From assembly GCA_016218715.1 (NCBI GenBank), contig JACRDG010000076.1:62001-126000 (forward strand): a stretch of 64,000 nucleotides of DNA, read 5' to 3'. Below are positions 36,878 through 49,306 of the stretch, piece by piece. Origin of the DNA: Desulfomonile tiedjei. Lineage in GTDB: Bacteria; Desulfobacterota; Desulfomonilia; Desulfomonilales; Desulfomonilaceae. The notes beneath the pieces were generated by a model, which made no database searches, was not told the origin of the DNA, and saw nothing but the letters and a program-made list of their open reading frames with translations. A program made the position numbers and the translations under genes. Position 1 is the first letter of the stretch; each line of letters opens with the position of its first letter.

Positions 36878-37723
36878 ATGCCGCGATCCGTTAAGGACAT
36901 AGCGATCATTATCCTTCTTATCGGCGGTGGCCTCCTCATCCTGTTTTGGCCCACCAAGAGCCAGGAAGGCGGCCCCGTTGCCCGCGCGATCTATACCGTG
37001 GTCGGTCCCCTTCAGCAGGCATCCACTGCGGCGTACCGGCAGGTGACGGGCGTGTGGAACGGATACGTCAATCTGATCCACGTAAGGCAGGAGAACGAGC
37101 GCCTGAGAGAGGAAGTCAAGGGCCTCAAGCGCGAACGAGGGGCCCTACTGAACGCGGAGATGGAAAACCGGAGACTCAAGAAGCTGTTGAATCTCAAGGC
37201 CAGGAATGAATTCCCGTTTTTGGTGGCCCAAGTGATCGCCGAAGACGCAGTGGGTTGGTACCGTACCTTCTTCATCAATAGAGGATCGGAAGACGGCGTG
37301 CTCCCGGAGATGCCGGTAACCGTGGCCGAAGGGGTGGTGGGCCGAATCGTGAAGAACGCCCCCGAAGTGTCGCAGGTGCTCCTCATCACCGATCCCAACC
37401 TGTCCATCGACTGCCGGATCACGCGCACCCGCGATCGAGGAGTACTGACTGGATCGCTGGACGGGGCGTGCGTGTTGCGGTACATCAATTTGGAATCGGG
37501 GGTCGGCGCAGGCGATGAAGTGGTGACTTCCGGCCTTGACGGGATGTTTCCGAGAGGTCTTCCTGTAGGAAAGATCGCTTCAGTCGGCAAGAGTTCCCAA
37601 GGACTGTTCCTGGAGGCCCGAGTCACCCCACACGTCAATTTTTCCGGCATTGAAGAAGTACTCGTGATCCTGGCCAACACGGCCGGCTTCGATCTCAAGC
37701 CGGGCCTGGACGAAAAACGTTGA
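36878..37723 (+). CDS. mreC: Rod-shape protein MreC
   Basis: A 281-residue elongasome scaffold. One N-terminal membrane helix (about 8-24, IAIIILLIGGGLLILFW) and a coiled coil (about 67-105, ENERLREEVKGLKRE) are followed by the periplasmic beta domain (GWYRTFFINRGSEDGV, EGVVGRI, GLDGMFPRGLPVGKI). It lies 55 bp after mreB, and its stop overlaps the mreD start. Confidence 0.95.
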   Translation: MPRSVKDIAIIILLIGGGLLILFWPTKSQEGGPVARAIYTVVGPLQQASTAAYRQVTGVWNGYVNLIHVRQENERLREEVKGLKRERGALLNAEMENRRLKKLLNLKARNEFPFLVAQVIAEDAVGWYRTFFINRGSEDGVLPEMPVTVAEGVVGRIVKNAPEVSQVLLITDPNLSIDCRITRTRDRGVLTGSLDGACVLRYINLESGVGAGDEVVTSGLDGMFPRGLPVGKIASVGKSSQGLFLEARVTPHVNFSGIEEVLVILANTAGFDLKPGLDEKR

Positions 37724-38220
37724 GAGAAGGTTTTTTCTTTTTAGTGGTTGCTTTTCTGGTGTTGGCGCTTCAGACGACCTGGATGGGCTTCCTCATGCCG
37801 GTAGCGTACAAACCGGACGTCTTTCTGATACTCGTGATCTGGACGAGTTTGCGGATGCCGTTTATGATTGGGATTGGGCTGGCCTTCGCGGGCGGCATCT
37901 TTGTCGATATCTTTTCCGGGGCGCCGGCCGGTTTGTTCGCGATCGTCTACTGCCTGATCTTTGTCATGGGCTGCTATCTTGACGGTCTCTTCAGGATCGA
38001 CACGCGCCTGGGGCGAGCTATGACGGTTCTGATGGCGACTCTCGTCTCCGGCGCGGCAGTGCTTCTCTGGAGCGTCGTTGTCGGCTCCGCGGAATACAGC
38101 GGATATGTGCTCTCCTGGGCCTTGGCCAAATCGGTGATGACCGCCATGGCGTCGCTGCTCGTATTCCCTGTCCTGGATCGTGCCTGGGGGGTGTATACCA
38201 CCCTGATCGGCACGCGTTGA
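37720..38220 (+). CDS. mreD: Rod-shape protein MreD
   Basis: A 166-residue inner-membrane protein with about five hydrophobic segments. It carries the MreD landmarks PDVFLILVIW and FAGGIFVDIFSGAPAGLFA. Translation starts at a TTG that overlaps the mreC stop, which suggests coupled translation. No strong ribosome site of its own is visible. Confidence 0.9.
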   Translation: MREGFFFLVVAFLVLALQTTWMGFLMPVAYKPDVFLILVIWTSLRMPFMIGIGLAFAGGIFVDIFSGAPAGLFAIVYCLIFVMGCYLDGLFRIDTRLGRAMTVLMATLVSGAAVLLWSVVVGSAEYSGYVLSWALAKSVMTAMASLLVFPVLDRAWGVYTTLIGTR

Positions 38221-38237
38221 CCACTGGAGGCCAGCGA

Positions 38238-40082
38238 TTGACCGGCGAACTGCCTCACAGGGACGAATCCGTCGATTACTATGGCCCGCGCATACGCGTG
38301 GCGGTTGCTCTCATGCTCGCCTGCATCGCCGTGCTGGCCGGCAGGCTGTGGCAGCTCCAGACCATAAAAGGTGAATGGTACACCGAGATGTCCAAGAGCA
38401 ATCGGATGCGGTGGATTCGAATCCCACCTTCCAGAGGCCGTATCCTCGACTGTACCGGGCGGGTGCTCGCCGAGAATCGCCCCAGCTTCACCCTTTCCAT
38501 CCTCCCCGCTGAGCTGCAAAATCCCCAGGATGTCATCGATGCCTGCAGTTCGACCATCGGACTCGCTCCCGAGACCATGCGAGGCATCATCGAGCGGAGC
38601 CGATCGGTGCCTCGTTTCACCAATTACCCGATAAAGAAGAATATGACCCTGGAAGAAGTCTCGCTGGTCAAAGCCCACGCCACCGATCTCAAGGGGGTCC
38701 TTGTCGAGACGAAACCCGTGAGGCGCTATCCGCTGGGCGAGACCCTTTGCCACGAGCTTGGCACGCTTGGCGAAATCTCCCCGTCGGAAGTTAGGGGGCT
38801 CGCTCGTCAGGGATATCGGACGGGTGACATGGTGGGTAAATCCGGTATCGAAAAAGAGTACGAAAAGCAACTGAGGGGCGAAGAAGGGTGGGAGCAGATC
38901 GAGATCGACGCCCGAGGCCGTCAGCTCGGCACGGTATCCCGTAAGCCTGCGCCAACTGGGCAGGATGTGTACCTCACCGTTGACGCGGACCTCCAACGTT
39001 TCGCAGAAGAGATCTTCATCCACCGGGCGGGATCGATCGTCGCGGTCGACCCGGATACCGGGCGCATACTTGCTGCGGTCAGCAAACCCGGCTACGATCT
39101 CAACCTCTTCTCTCCGTCCATCACGGATCGCCAGTGGAAGAAGCTCAACAGCGACCCGCTGCATCCTCTGGAGAACCGAACGATTCGCGGCCTGTACGCC
39201 CCGGCAAGCACATTCAAGGTCGTCACGGCAACCGCAGGCCTGGCCGAAGGGGTGATCGGTCCCAGCAAAACGTTCACCTGCAAAGGGGAGATGGACCTCT
39301 GGGGTAACTCGTTCAGGTGCTGGAACCGCTACGGGCATGGCAAGATGGATCTCCACAGAGCCATAGTCGAGTCCTGCGACATATACTTCTATCAACTCGG
39401 CCTCAAAGTAGGGGTCGACAGGCTCGCGCGTTACGCCTCGTTGTTCGGTTTGGGAAAGCCGACAGGCTTGGGACTGCCCCACGAGCTGCCGGGACTGGTC
39501 CCGACACCGGCCTGGAAATTGCGCACCTACGGCGATTCATGGAAGGACGGAGAGACGGTCAATTTTTCCATCGGCCAAGGGTACCTTGCGGCCACTCCCA
39601 TTCAGCTCGCGATGATGACTGCGGTGCTGGCCAATGGGGGCAAATTGTTGACGCCGTCCATCATCCGTCGCATCGACCGCGCCGATGGGACCTCAGCGTA
39701 CAATCATGTTCCCAACGTGCGCTGGCAGGTTCCTCTCGATCCGGAAAAGCAAGCGGTGCTGCGCAACGCGATGACCGCCGTCGTGGAGGATGCGAAGGGC
39801 ACAGGGCGTAAGTGCCGCATCACGGGAATCAACATCGCAGCAAAGACCGGGACCTCGCAGGTGATTCGCGAGAAACACGGAGGCAAAGGTGGTCTCGAAA
39901 TCCCTTATCACGAGCGAACCCACGCCATATTCATCGCGTACGTGGACGATCGGCCCCAAAAGATCGCCCTGGTGGTGATCGTCGAACACGGAGGAGGAGG
40001 GGGGGCGAATGCCGGGCCGCTTGCTCGGAAGATTATCGCCCGCCATTACGGTATGCGGGATCCCGGTGACGGAGGAGACTAG
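38238..40082 (+). CDS. mrdA: Penicillin-binding protein 2 (elongasome transpeptidase)
   Basis: A 614-residue peptidoglycan DD-transpeptidase working with RodA. One membrane helix (about 23-40) is followed by the PBP dimer domain (PSRGRILDCTGRVLAENRPS) and the transpeptidase domain. Catalytic motifs are S324-TF-K327, S379-CD and K536-TGT. The TTG at 38238 is preferred because GGAGG lies 7 nt upstream; a TTG at 38217 overlapping mreD is the alternative. A repeat element lies between it and rodA, which are usually adjacent. Confidence 0.95.
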   Translation: MTGELPHRDESVDYYGPRIRVAVALMLACIAVLAGRLWQLQTIKGEWYTEMSKSNRMRWIRIPPSRGRILDCTGRVLAENRPSFTLSILPAELQNPQDVIDACSSTIGLAPETMRGIIERSRSVPRFTNYPIKKNMTLEEVSLVKAHATDLKGVLVETKPVRRYPLGETLCHELGTLGEISPSEVRGLARQGYRTGDMVGKSGIEKEYEKQLRGEEGWEQIEIDARGRQLGTVSRKPAPTGQDVYLTVDADLQRFAEEIFIHRAGSIVAVDPDTGRILAAVSKPGYDLNLFSPSITDRQWKKLNSDPLHPLENRTIRGLYAPASTFKVVTATAGLAEGVIGPSKTFTCKGEMDLWGNSFRCWNRYGHGKMDLHRAIVESCDIYFYQLGLKVGVDRLARYASLFGLGKPTGLGLPHELPGLVPTPAWKLRTYGDSWKDGETVNFSIGQGYLAATPIQLAMMTAVLANGGKLLTPSIIRRIDRADGTSAYNHVPNVRWQVPLDPEKQAVLRNAMTAVVEDAKGTGRKCRITGINIAAKTGTSQVIREKHGGKGGLEIPYHERTHAIFIAYVDDRPQKIALVVIVEHGGGGGANAGPLARKIIARHYGMRDPGDGGD

Positions 40083-40089
40083 AAACTCG

Positions 40090-40316
40090 ATTTCACAAAT
40101 GCGGTCGCGTAGTTGTCCTCCCCTTCGCAGGCTCGTAGGTCATGCGAGCGGCCGGGAATCGGCTACCGGAAGAACGCCGATGGATGGGACTGTCTCCGGA
40201 AGAGTGACCATCAAGAAATGACAGGCGGGACGCCCGTCCCAGCAATGCAGCCAGTGAGGCCGCGGTGATGAACGGAGACCACGTCCCGCGGGAATGTGCG
40301 ACCGCATTTATGAAAT
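40090..40316 (+). mobile_element. MITE-like element with 19-bp terminal inverted repeats
   Basis: A 227-bp non-coding element. Its left end, ATTTCACAAATGCGGTCGC, is repeated inverted at 40298-40316 with one mismatch. Inside is the module-2 hairpin GACAGGC-GGGAC-GCCCGTC (40220-40238). The part 40215-40304 aligns without gaps to 16481-16570 at 72 of 90 bases. It occupies most of the 324-bp gap between mrdA and rodA; the remaining 90 bp up to rodA hold only the ribosome site. Confidence 0.7.
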
Positions 40317-40406
40317 GGAGTACCTTAGGAATCCCCCTGCTCGCAGCGGGATCGATGAACCGCATCAACGAGCAGGTGAAAGGCGAGCATAGCTCGGACG
40401 GGAGCC

Positions 40407-41534
40407 ATGGCGTTTCTGGAATTCAAATGGAGCAGGCACGGTGCCACCGTGGTGGAGTGGCCCTTGATGCTCGTGAGTCTCCTCCTCTCCATCATAGGAC
40501 TGTTCGTGATCTTCAGCGCGACGAGCCACTCGGGTGAGGCGGAACGGTCTCTCGTGATCAAGCAGGCGACGTGGTGCGGTCTCGGGCTGGTTCTCATGTC
40601 GCTGTGTCTGTTCTTCGATTACCACCTGTTGGAGCGGTGGTCGCTCTGGTTGTACATTGCAATCATCGTGGCGCTGATCGCGGTCTGGGCTCTGGGCAAG
40701 GTCACAGCAGGGTCTCGCCGATGGATCGAGATCGGTTTCCTGCGATTCCAGCCATCGGAGTTTGCGAAACTGGCAGTCGTCATCGTACTGGCCAAGTTTC
40801 TCCAGCATCGCCGAGGAATCGGAGATCGGCAGATCACGGATTTGATCCGTCCGATTCTTTTCGCCGCGCTCCCGATCGTCCTCGTGCTTATCCAGCCGGA
40901 CCTGGGGACCGCGGTGGTTATCTTCCTGATCGCCATCTCCATGACCCTGTTTGCTGGGGTGGGCCGTCGCGTTCTGGTGTGGACCGGAGGGATCGTTGTT
41001 GCACTGATTCCCATCGCCATCCTCCTGGGGGATCGGATTCTCTTGGATTACCAGAAGAAGAGACTGCTCACGTTTCTGAACCCGAGCTATGACCCGTTGG
41101 GATCCGGGTACCACATCATCCAATCACAGATCGCCATCGGCTCGGGGGGTATCTACGGCCAAGGCTATCTGAAGGGAACCCAGAACCAGTTGATGTTTCT
41201 CCCGGTGAAACACACGGATTTCATCTTTTCCATCCTGGCCGAGGAATGGGGGTTTCTGGGGTGCTCGGTGGTGCTGATCCTGTTTTCGGCGCTGGTGCTC
41301 AGGGGTATGGCGATAGCGAAGCGAGCGAAGGACGACTTCGGCACGTTGATCGCGTTCGGATGCACGGTGGCCGTTTTCTGGCATGTGGTAATCAACGTCG
41401 GCATGGTGATGGGCCTCCTTCCGGTCGTGGGCGTACCGCTGAGCTTCGTCAGCTACGGTGGATCGTCCCTCCTTGCGTCGTTTCTCGCGATCTCTTTTCT
41501 CGCCAACGTCAGTATGCGGCGTTTCCCCTATTGA
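40407..41534 (+). CDS. rodA: RodA SEDS-family peptidoglycan glycosyltransferase
   Basis: A 375-residue polytopic enzyme (about ten membrane helices) that polymerises lipid II for cell elongation. SEDS landmarks are SRRWIEIGFLRFQPSEFAKL, IQPDLGTAVV (with the catalytic-region Asp), and SYGGSSLLASF near the C-terminus. GGGAG precedes the ATG. It belongs to the mre cluster but is set apart from mrdA by the repeat element. Confidence 0.95.
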   Translation: MAFLEFKWSRHGATVVEWPLMLVSLLLSIIGLFVIFSATSHSGEAERSLVIKQATWCGLGLVLMSLCLFFDYHLLERWSLWLYIAIIVALIAVWALGKVTAGSRRWIEIGFLRFQPSEFAKLAVVIVLAKFLQHRRGIGDRQITDLIRPILFAALPIVLVLIQPDLGTAVVIFLIAISMTLFAGVGRRVLVWTGGIVVALIPIAILLGDRILLDYQKKRLLTFLNPSYDPLGSGYHIIQSQIAIGSGGIYGQGYLKGTQNQLMFLPVKHTDFIFSILAEEWGFLGCSVVLILFSALVLRGMAIAKRAKDDFGTLIAFGCTVAVFWHVVINVGMVMGLLPVVGVPLSFVSYGGSSLLASFLAISFLANVSMRRFPY

Positions 41535-41604
41535 AACGGAGCGCCCTCAAGACGAACTTTGGTAACCGGTCACCGGGACCGACGCAACTCATCGAAATTG
41601 CGAT

Positions 41605-41670
41605 GGGGGAGGTAGGGAGGGGGAGATGGCGCCCCCTCCACCCTCACCGGGCGCAGAGCCGCCTCAAGCC
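41605..41670 (-). repeat. 65-bp dispersed repeat, copy Q
   Basis: On the minus strand it matches 17428-17494, including GGCTTGAGGCGGCTCTGCGC and ATCTCCCCCTCC. It lies in the 254-bp gap between rodA and bactofilin. Confidence 0.65.
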
Positions 41671-41788
41671 CGATGAACTAGAACAAACTTTGAATTAATC
41701 CTTGAACAAGCCGAGGCCATGTGGTAAGGAGAAACCGACCTGAGGGGTTCAGGTTGCGCGAATCTTGCCCCTGGAAGCTGGAGGTTAC

Positions 41789-42298
41789 ATGCTCCGATTT
41801 AGAAAAGCCAAGACCGACGCTGTTACCGGGTTTCTGGGGTCTCAGACGGAATTCACCGGTAAGCTTTCCTTCGCTGGAGTGGTCCACTTGGACGGGGCCT
41901 TCAGAGGGGAAATCATCAGCCGGGGGACCCTCGTAATAGGGAGCGAATCGGTTGTCCACGCGCAGATCCACGCGAATATCCTGAAAGTCTCGGGTGAGGT
42001 CCACGGGGATCTCAACGCCACTGAGAAGATCGAGCTGTACCCGCCGGCCAAAGTGTACGGAAACATTCGCACGCCAAGCCTGGTGGTGGAAGAGGGGGTC
42101 ATCTTCGAAGGCACGTGCAGGATGTCTTCGATAGAGGCCGAAAAAGATGTTCTGGGCCAGCAGATCGCGGAGGCCCCGGAGTCCGCGGAAGTGCTCGACG
42201 CGATCGCCGCCGAAGCGTGGCCCGATGAATACCACGATGATAACAGTCAGGAAGAGCAGGACTCCGAAGAGAGTTCTTTCCCGAAACACGGGCAGTAA
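41789..42298 (+). CDS. Bactofilin
   Basis: A 169-residue cytoskeletal protein. The central beta-helical bactofilin domain (about 20-110) is clear from repeating short strands: FTGKLSFAGVVHLDGAFRGEI, GTLVIGSESVVHAQI, LKVSGEVHGDL. The tail from 125 is acidic. Bactofilins polymerise without nucleotide and often recruit wall enzymes, so its position after rodA fits cell-shape control. The ATG at 41789 follows GGAGG; an ATG eight codons upstream is less likely. Confidence 0.92.
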   Translation: MLRFRKAKTDAVTGFLGSQTEFTGKLSFAGVVHLDGAFRGEIISRGTLVIGSESVVHAQIHANILKVSGEVHGDLNATEKIELYPPAKVYGNIRTPSLVVEEGVIFEGTCRMSSIEAEKDVLGQQIAEAPESAEVLDAIAAEAWPDEYHDDNSQEEQDSEESSFPKHGQ

Positions 42299-42339
42299 TC
42301 ATCCTCCTTGAGTGTCCCTTCTTTCACTGCGAAAAAATC

Positions 42340-42368
42340 TTGACAGCCCGGGGACGAGCTGGTACGAT
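42340..42368 (+). promoter_or_regulatory. Promoter of the ATP synthase operon
   Basis: A perfect TTGACA, a 17-nt spacer, then TACGAT. The predicted leader to the GTG at 42499 is about 125 nt. Confidence 0.65.
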
Positions 42369-42498
42369 CCCGAGTCATTCTCAGTTTCAGACAGTATCCT
42401 CATCTAGAAAACCAAAAAAGTTGCATGAAACCGGTGCTTCGACGTCGGGAGGAAGGCCGGACAGACGTAAAACTTCGTGAATCCGGGAGACCACGCCA

Positions 42499-42924
42499 GT
42501 GATTCAAGTCAACTTTACGCTCATCATTCAGGTAATCAACTTCCTGGTTTTACTGTTCTTGCTGAACGCTCTCCTCTTCAAACCGGTATTGGCAAAGATC
42601 CGGGAAAGAGAAGCCCAGATCCGGAAAGACCAGGATAAAGCCGCGGAGCTTGGCCAACGAGTTCAAGACCACGAAACCAAACATCAAGAAGAACTTACCA
42701 AGGCAAGGCAAACCGCAGCTCAAGAAAAAAACGCCTTAATGGCCGCAGCCAAGCAGAAAGAGACCGAGGTTCTGGATAAGGGCCGAACCGAAGCCGGCCG
42801 AATCGTGGACGAGATGAGGGCGACCATAGAGGCTGAGGCCTCACAGGTTCGTCGAACCCTGAAGGACGAGATGACTCCCCTTGCCCAGGCCATGACCGAG
42901 AAGATTTTGGGGAGGTCTGTCTGA
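42499..42924 (+). CDS. atpF': ATP synthase F0 subunit b'
   Basis: A 141-residue b-type stalk subunit. One membrane helix (about 8-27, IIQVINFLVLLFLLNALLF) is followed by a long charged coiled coil. It starts at GTG. With the b gene right after it (1-bp overlap) it makes the b/b' pair known from several deltaproteobacteria, forming the peripheral stalk. Confidence 0.92.
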   Translation: MIQVNFTLIIQVINFLVLLFLLNALLFKPVLAKIREREAQIRKDQDKAAELGQRVQDHETKHQEELTKARQTAAQEKNALMAAAKQKETEVLDKGRTEAGRIVDEMRATIEAEASQVRRTLKDEMTPLAQAMTEKILGRSV

Positions 42925-43504
42925 TGAAACGAGTCAAGATTACGTCGCTAGTCGTTGTGCTCCTTCTGGTCCTGGGCGCCTCCCTGGTCTTTGCTGCAGA
43001 GGCGGGGCACGAAGGTGAGGGATCGCCCTGGAACACCTGGATGCTCCTGTGGCGTGTCATTAACACGGTCGCGTTGATCGTATTGCTCGTGTACTTCCTG
43101 AAAAAGCCGCTGGTCACCTTTTTCGCCGAGAGAAAGGAGCAGATCAGCAAAGATCTGGACGATGCACGTGAGCAGCGCGAGCGAGCCGAGCGCCTCCTGA
43201 AAGATTACGAAGCGAAGATCGCAGGCATGGAGCAAGAGCTGGCCAAGATGCGGGCCGAGCTGGCCAAAGCCTCAGAGGCCGAAAGCAAGAAGCTCCTGGA
43301 GGCAGCGGACGCGATGTCCGTTAAGATGGTCGACGCAGCGCGGCTCGCCGCGGAACAAGAAGTGCGCAAAGCCAAGGCTGCCTTGAAAAATGAGGCGGTG
43401 GACCTGGCAGTGGAGCTGGCCGAGGCTCTCATTCGTGAGAAGATCACGGACCAGGATCGCCGCAGGATCGTGGAGGATTATCTCGATAAAGTCGGGGGTA
43501 TGAA

Positions 43505-43508
<4 letters not shown>
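42924..43508 (+). CDS. atpF: ATP synthase F0 subunit b
   Basis: A 194-residue b subunit. It has an N-terminal hydrophobic stretch (VVVLLLVLGASLVFA) that looks like a cleaved signal, then a membrane helix (about 38-57, LLWRVINTVALIVLLVYFL), then the coiled coil. The extra N-terminal segment is absent in E. coli AtpF. Its stop overlaps the atpH GTG start. Confidence 0.93.
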
Positions 43509-45576
<2,068 letters not shown>

Positions 45577-45636
45577 TGATCCGAAAGGTCGGGCACGAGA
45601 ACTGCTCGACCCCCGGATCTTTACATAGAGGTTGAA

Positions 45637-46500
45637 ATGGCAAGCCTGCGAGACATTCGTAAACGTATCGCCAGTGTCAAGAATACGCAGAAGATCACCA
45701 ACGCCATGAAAATGGTCTCGGCTGCGAAGCTCAGACGGGCGGAAGAAGCTATCAAGTCTGCCCGGCCCTTCGCGGATAAGATGCGAGCAGTGCTCATGTC
45801 TTTGGCTTCTCGTGCGAATCCGGCTGCGCATCCCATGCTGGAGGCTCGGCCCGTCGAGAAAGCTTTGCTCATTCTGATTACCGCTGACCGAGGCCTTTGC
45901 GGCGCCTTTAACACCAATCTTCATCGCCGGTCCGAAGCCTTTGTGAGGGAAATGAAAGAGAAGGGTGTCCAGGTCCACATGATAAACGTGGGCCGCAAGG
46001 GCAACGACTACTTCCGCAGGCGGCAGGTTCCGATCGTTGACCGGTTCATCAACGTGATGAACAGCGTCAACAATGAACTCGCCGGCCAGGTGGTTGCAGT
46101 CGCCGCGGAGCAGTTCATGTCCGGGGAATTCCAAGAAGTGTACGTACTGTACAACAGCTTCCGAACCGCGGTGAGCCAAATCATCACGCTGAAAAGGCTT
46201 CTCCCCGTCGTGCCCGACGAACCGGATACCGCGCGACAGTTGGAATACCTCTACGAGCCCTCGGAGGAGGAACTCCTCGCTTCTCTTCTTCCGCGCTACG
46301 TCCAGAATCAGGTCTTCACGGGCCTGTTGGATTCGGTTGCATCGGAGCACGGGGCCCGCATGAGCGCAATGGAAGCGGCCACTACCAATGCAGAGGAGAT
46401 GATCTACAAGCTTACCCTGAAGTTGAACCGCTTGCGGCAGGAGTCCATCACCACCGAACTTATGGAGATCGTCGGTGGGGCCGAGGCGCTGAAAGGTTGA
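45637..46500 (+). CDS. atpG: ATP synthase F1 subunit gamma
   Basis: A 287-residue rotor subunit. The N-terminal helix SLRDIRKRIASVKNTQKITNAMK and the C-terminal helix ending YKLTLKLNRLRQESITTELMEIVGGAEAL form the shaft; TADRGLCGAFN is conserved. It follows atpA after 60 bp. Confidence 0.97.
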   Translation: MASLRDIRKRIASVKNTQKITNAMKMVSAAKLRRAEEAIKSARPFADKMRAVLMSLASRANPAAHPMLEARPVEKALLILITADRGLCGAFNTNLHRRSEAFVREMKEKGVQVHMINVGRKGNDYFRRRQVPIVDRFINVMNSVNNELAGQVVAVAAEQFMSGEFQEVYVLYNSFRTAVSQIITLKRLLPVVPDEPDTARQLEYLYEPSEEELLASLLPRYVQNQVFTGLLDSVASEHGARMSAMEAATTNAEEMIYKLTLKLNRLRQESITTELMEIVGGAEALKG

Positions 46501-48012
<1,512 letters not shown>

Positions 48013-48025
48013 TCGGGAGAAACTG

Positions 48026-48436
48026 ATGGCGGAAAAATTTAACGCAGTACTGGTGACCCCCAAAAAAGTCGTGCTCGACAAAGAAGTCGAAGAGGTTATT
48101 GCGCCGGGCATCGTGGGTGAGTTCGGTGTGCTCATTGGGCATACGCCGATGCTGACCTTTATCAAGCCCGGGATTTTTTCCTACCTCGAGAACGACAAGT
48201 TCACCAAGTTCGCTGTGGGTGCTGGATTTTGCGAAGTACTCAAGGACTCGGTGAGCGTCCTTGTTGATGAAGCCTACACGGGTGAGGAGATAGATCCCAA
48301 AGAGGCGGAAGCCGAGCTGGCGGCACTGCAGCAGCAACTGTCCCAGGCAGATTCGGCCGCCGATCCGAAGGGATTCGAGCAACTCACCAACAAAGTGAAG
48401 GTGGCTCAGGCGAAGGTTTCCCTCGCCGGCGGCTGA
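48026..48436 (+). CDS. atpC: ATP synthase F1 subunit epsilon
   Basis: A 136-residue regulatory subunit: an N-terminal beta sandwich (GEFGVLIGHTPML at about 37) and a C-terminal two-helix part (about 88-135). It is the last gene of the operon and is followed by a strong terminator. Genes for subunits a and c are not in this window. Confidence 0.95.
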   Translation: MAEKFNAVLVTPKKVVLDKEVEEVIAPGIVGEFGVLIGHTPMLTFIKPGIFSYLENDKFTKFAVGAGFCEVLKDSVSVLVDEAYTGEEIDPKEAEAELAALQQQLSQADSAADPKGFEQLTNKVKVAQAKVSLAGG

Positions 48437-48470
48437 TTCCAGCCGAAAGCCCTCAAGAATCGATACATTC

Positions 48471-48515
48471 GGCCCTGGCCAAATCCGAAAGTTGTTTCGG
48501 GGTCAGGGCCTTTTT
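48471..48515 (+). terminator. Rho-independent terminator of the atp operon
   Basis: GGCCCTGGCC pairs with GGTCAGGGCC (one G-T), with an inner stem CCGAAA/TTTCGG, followed by TTTTT. It lies 35 bp after atpC. Confidence 0.9.
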
Positions 48516-48609
48516 CTTCTCTGAAAGCATGCGGCGGGGTGAGGCAAGCTTTCGTGGGGGGCTCATAGCAGTCTGAGGCCCGCGTGGCAGGAGCGTGCCG
48601 AGATGCTCC

Positions 48610-48638
48610 TTGACTATTCCGGTAAATTGGATTATTTA
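48610..48638 (+). promoter_or_regulatory. Possible promoter of the TPR-peptidase-efp group
   Basis: TTGACT, a 17-nt spacer, then TATTTA in a locally AT-rich stretch, 42 bp before the ATG at 48680. Confidence 0.45.
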
Positions 48639-48679
48639 ATAAATTCATGGAGTTGATTTTCGGGTTCTGGAGAGGGAAC

Positions 48680-49306
48680 ATGAACGGCGCTGACCCCGGA
48701 GAAACGTCGAACGCCACAAATTCCTCGTCCTCTGCGCTCGCTCCCTTCGAGGAGTTGCTCGCAACAGCCAGGGCCCGTTACGAGAGTGCGGACCTGGACG
48801 GCGCGCTGGACATCTTGCTCGGGCTCGAAAAGAGGTATCTGGCTGCAACCCCGCTTTTTGAGTTGCTGGGCAACGTGTGCATCAAGCGAGGCGATCTCAG
48901 GAGAGCGGTTCGCTACAAAACACTCTACGAGATGATCTGCGCCGCGCTCAATGTGGAACGCCGTGCGGAGTTTCCGGAGAGCGAGTCGCTTGCCGTCCTC
49001 CTGGAAAAACAGAAGCCGGTCGAGAAGAGAATGGAACCTCCGTGCGCCGCGAAGGAGGACGAGATAGGCCCACCTCCAACGCACTTCACGGCTGCTATGG
49101 GGCACGAGCTGATGAAGCAGGGGCATTACGGCCAGGCCCTACACGTTTTCAACGTACTCGTGGAAAAGAACCCGGAGGATGGGGCTCTCAGAGAAGCTCG
49201 TGAAAAAGCCCGGAGGAAGGCGCGCGAAAGACATGTCGTGGGTATTCTCGAACGCTGGCTGGATAACGTCCAACGGTTAACAGCGGACCGAGCCCCAAGA
49301 AGATGA
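48680..49306 (+). CDS. TPR-like helical protein, unknown role
   Basis: A 208-residue cytoplasmic protein. Residues about 20-85 (ARARYESADLDGALDILLGLEKRY, PLFELLGNVCIKRGDLRRAV) and 140-175 (GHELMKQGHYGQALHVFNVLVEKNPEDG) look like isolated TPR hairpins. A Lys/Arg-rich helix (REKARRKARERH) lies near the C-terminus. No family name is recognised. GGAGAGG precedes the ATG, and it overlaps the peptidase gene by 4 bp. Confidence 0.75.
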   Translation: MNGADPGETSNATNSSSSALAPFEELLATARARYESADLDGALDILLGLEKRYLAATPLFELLGNVCIKRGDLRRAVRYKTLYEMICAALNVERRAEFPESESLAVLLEKQKPVEKRMEPPCAAKEDEIGPPPTHFTAAMGHELMKQGHYGQALHVFNVLVEKNPEDGALREAREKARRKARERHVVGILERWLDNVQRLTADRAPRR

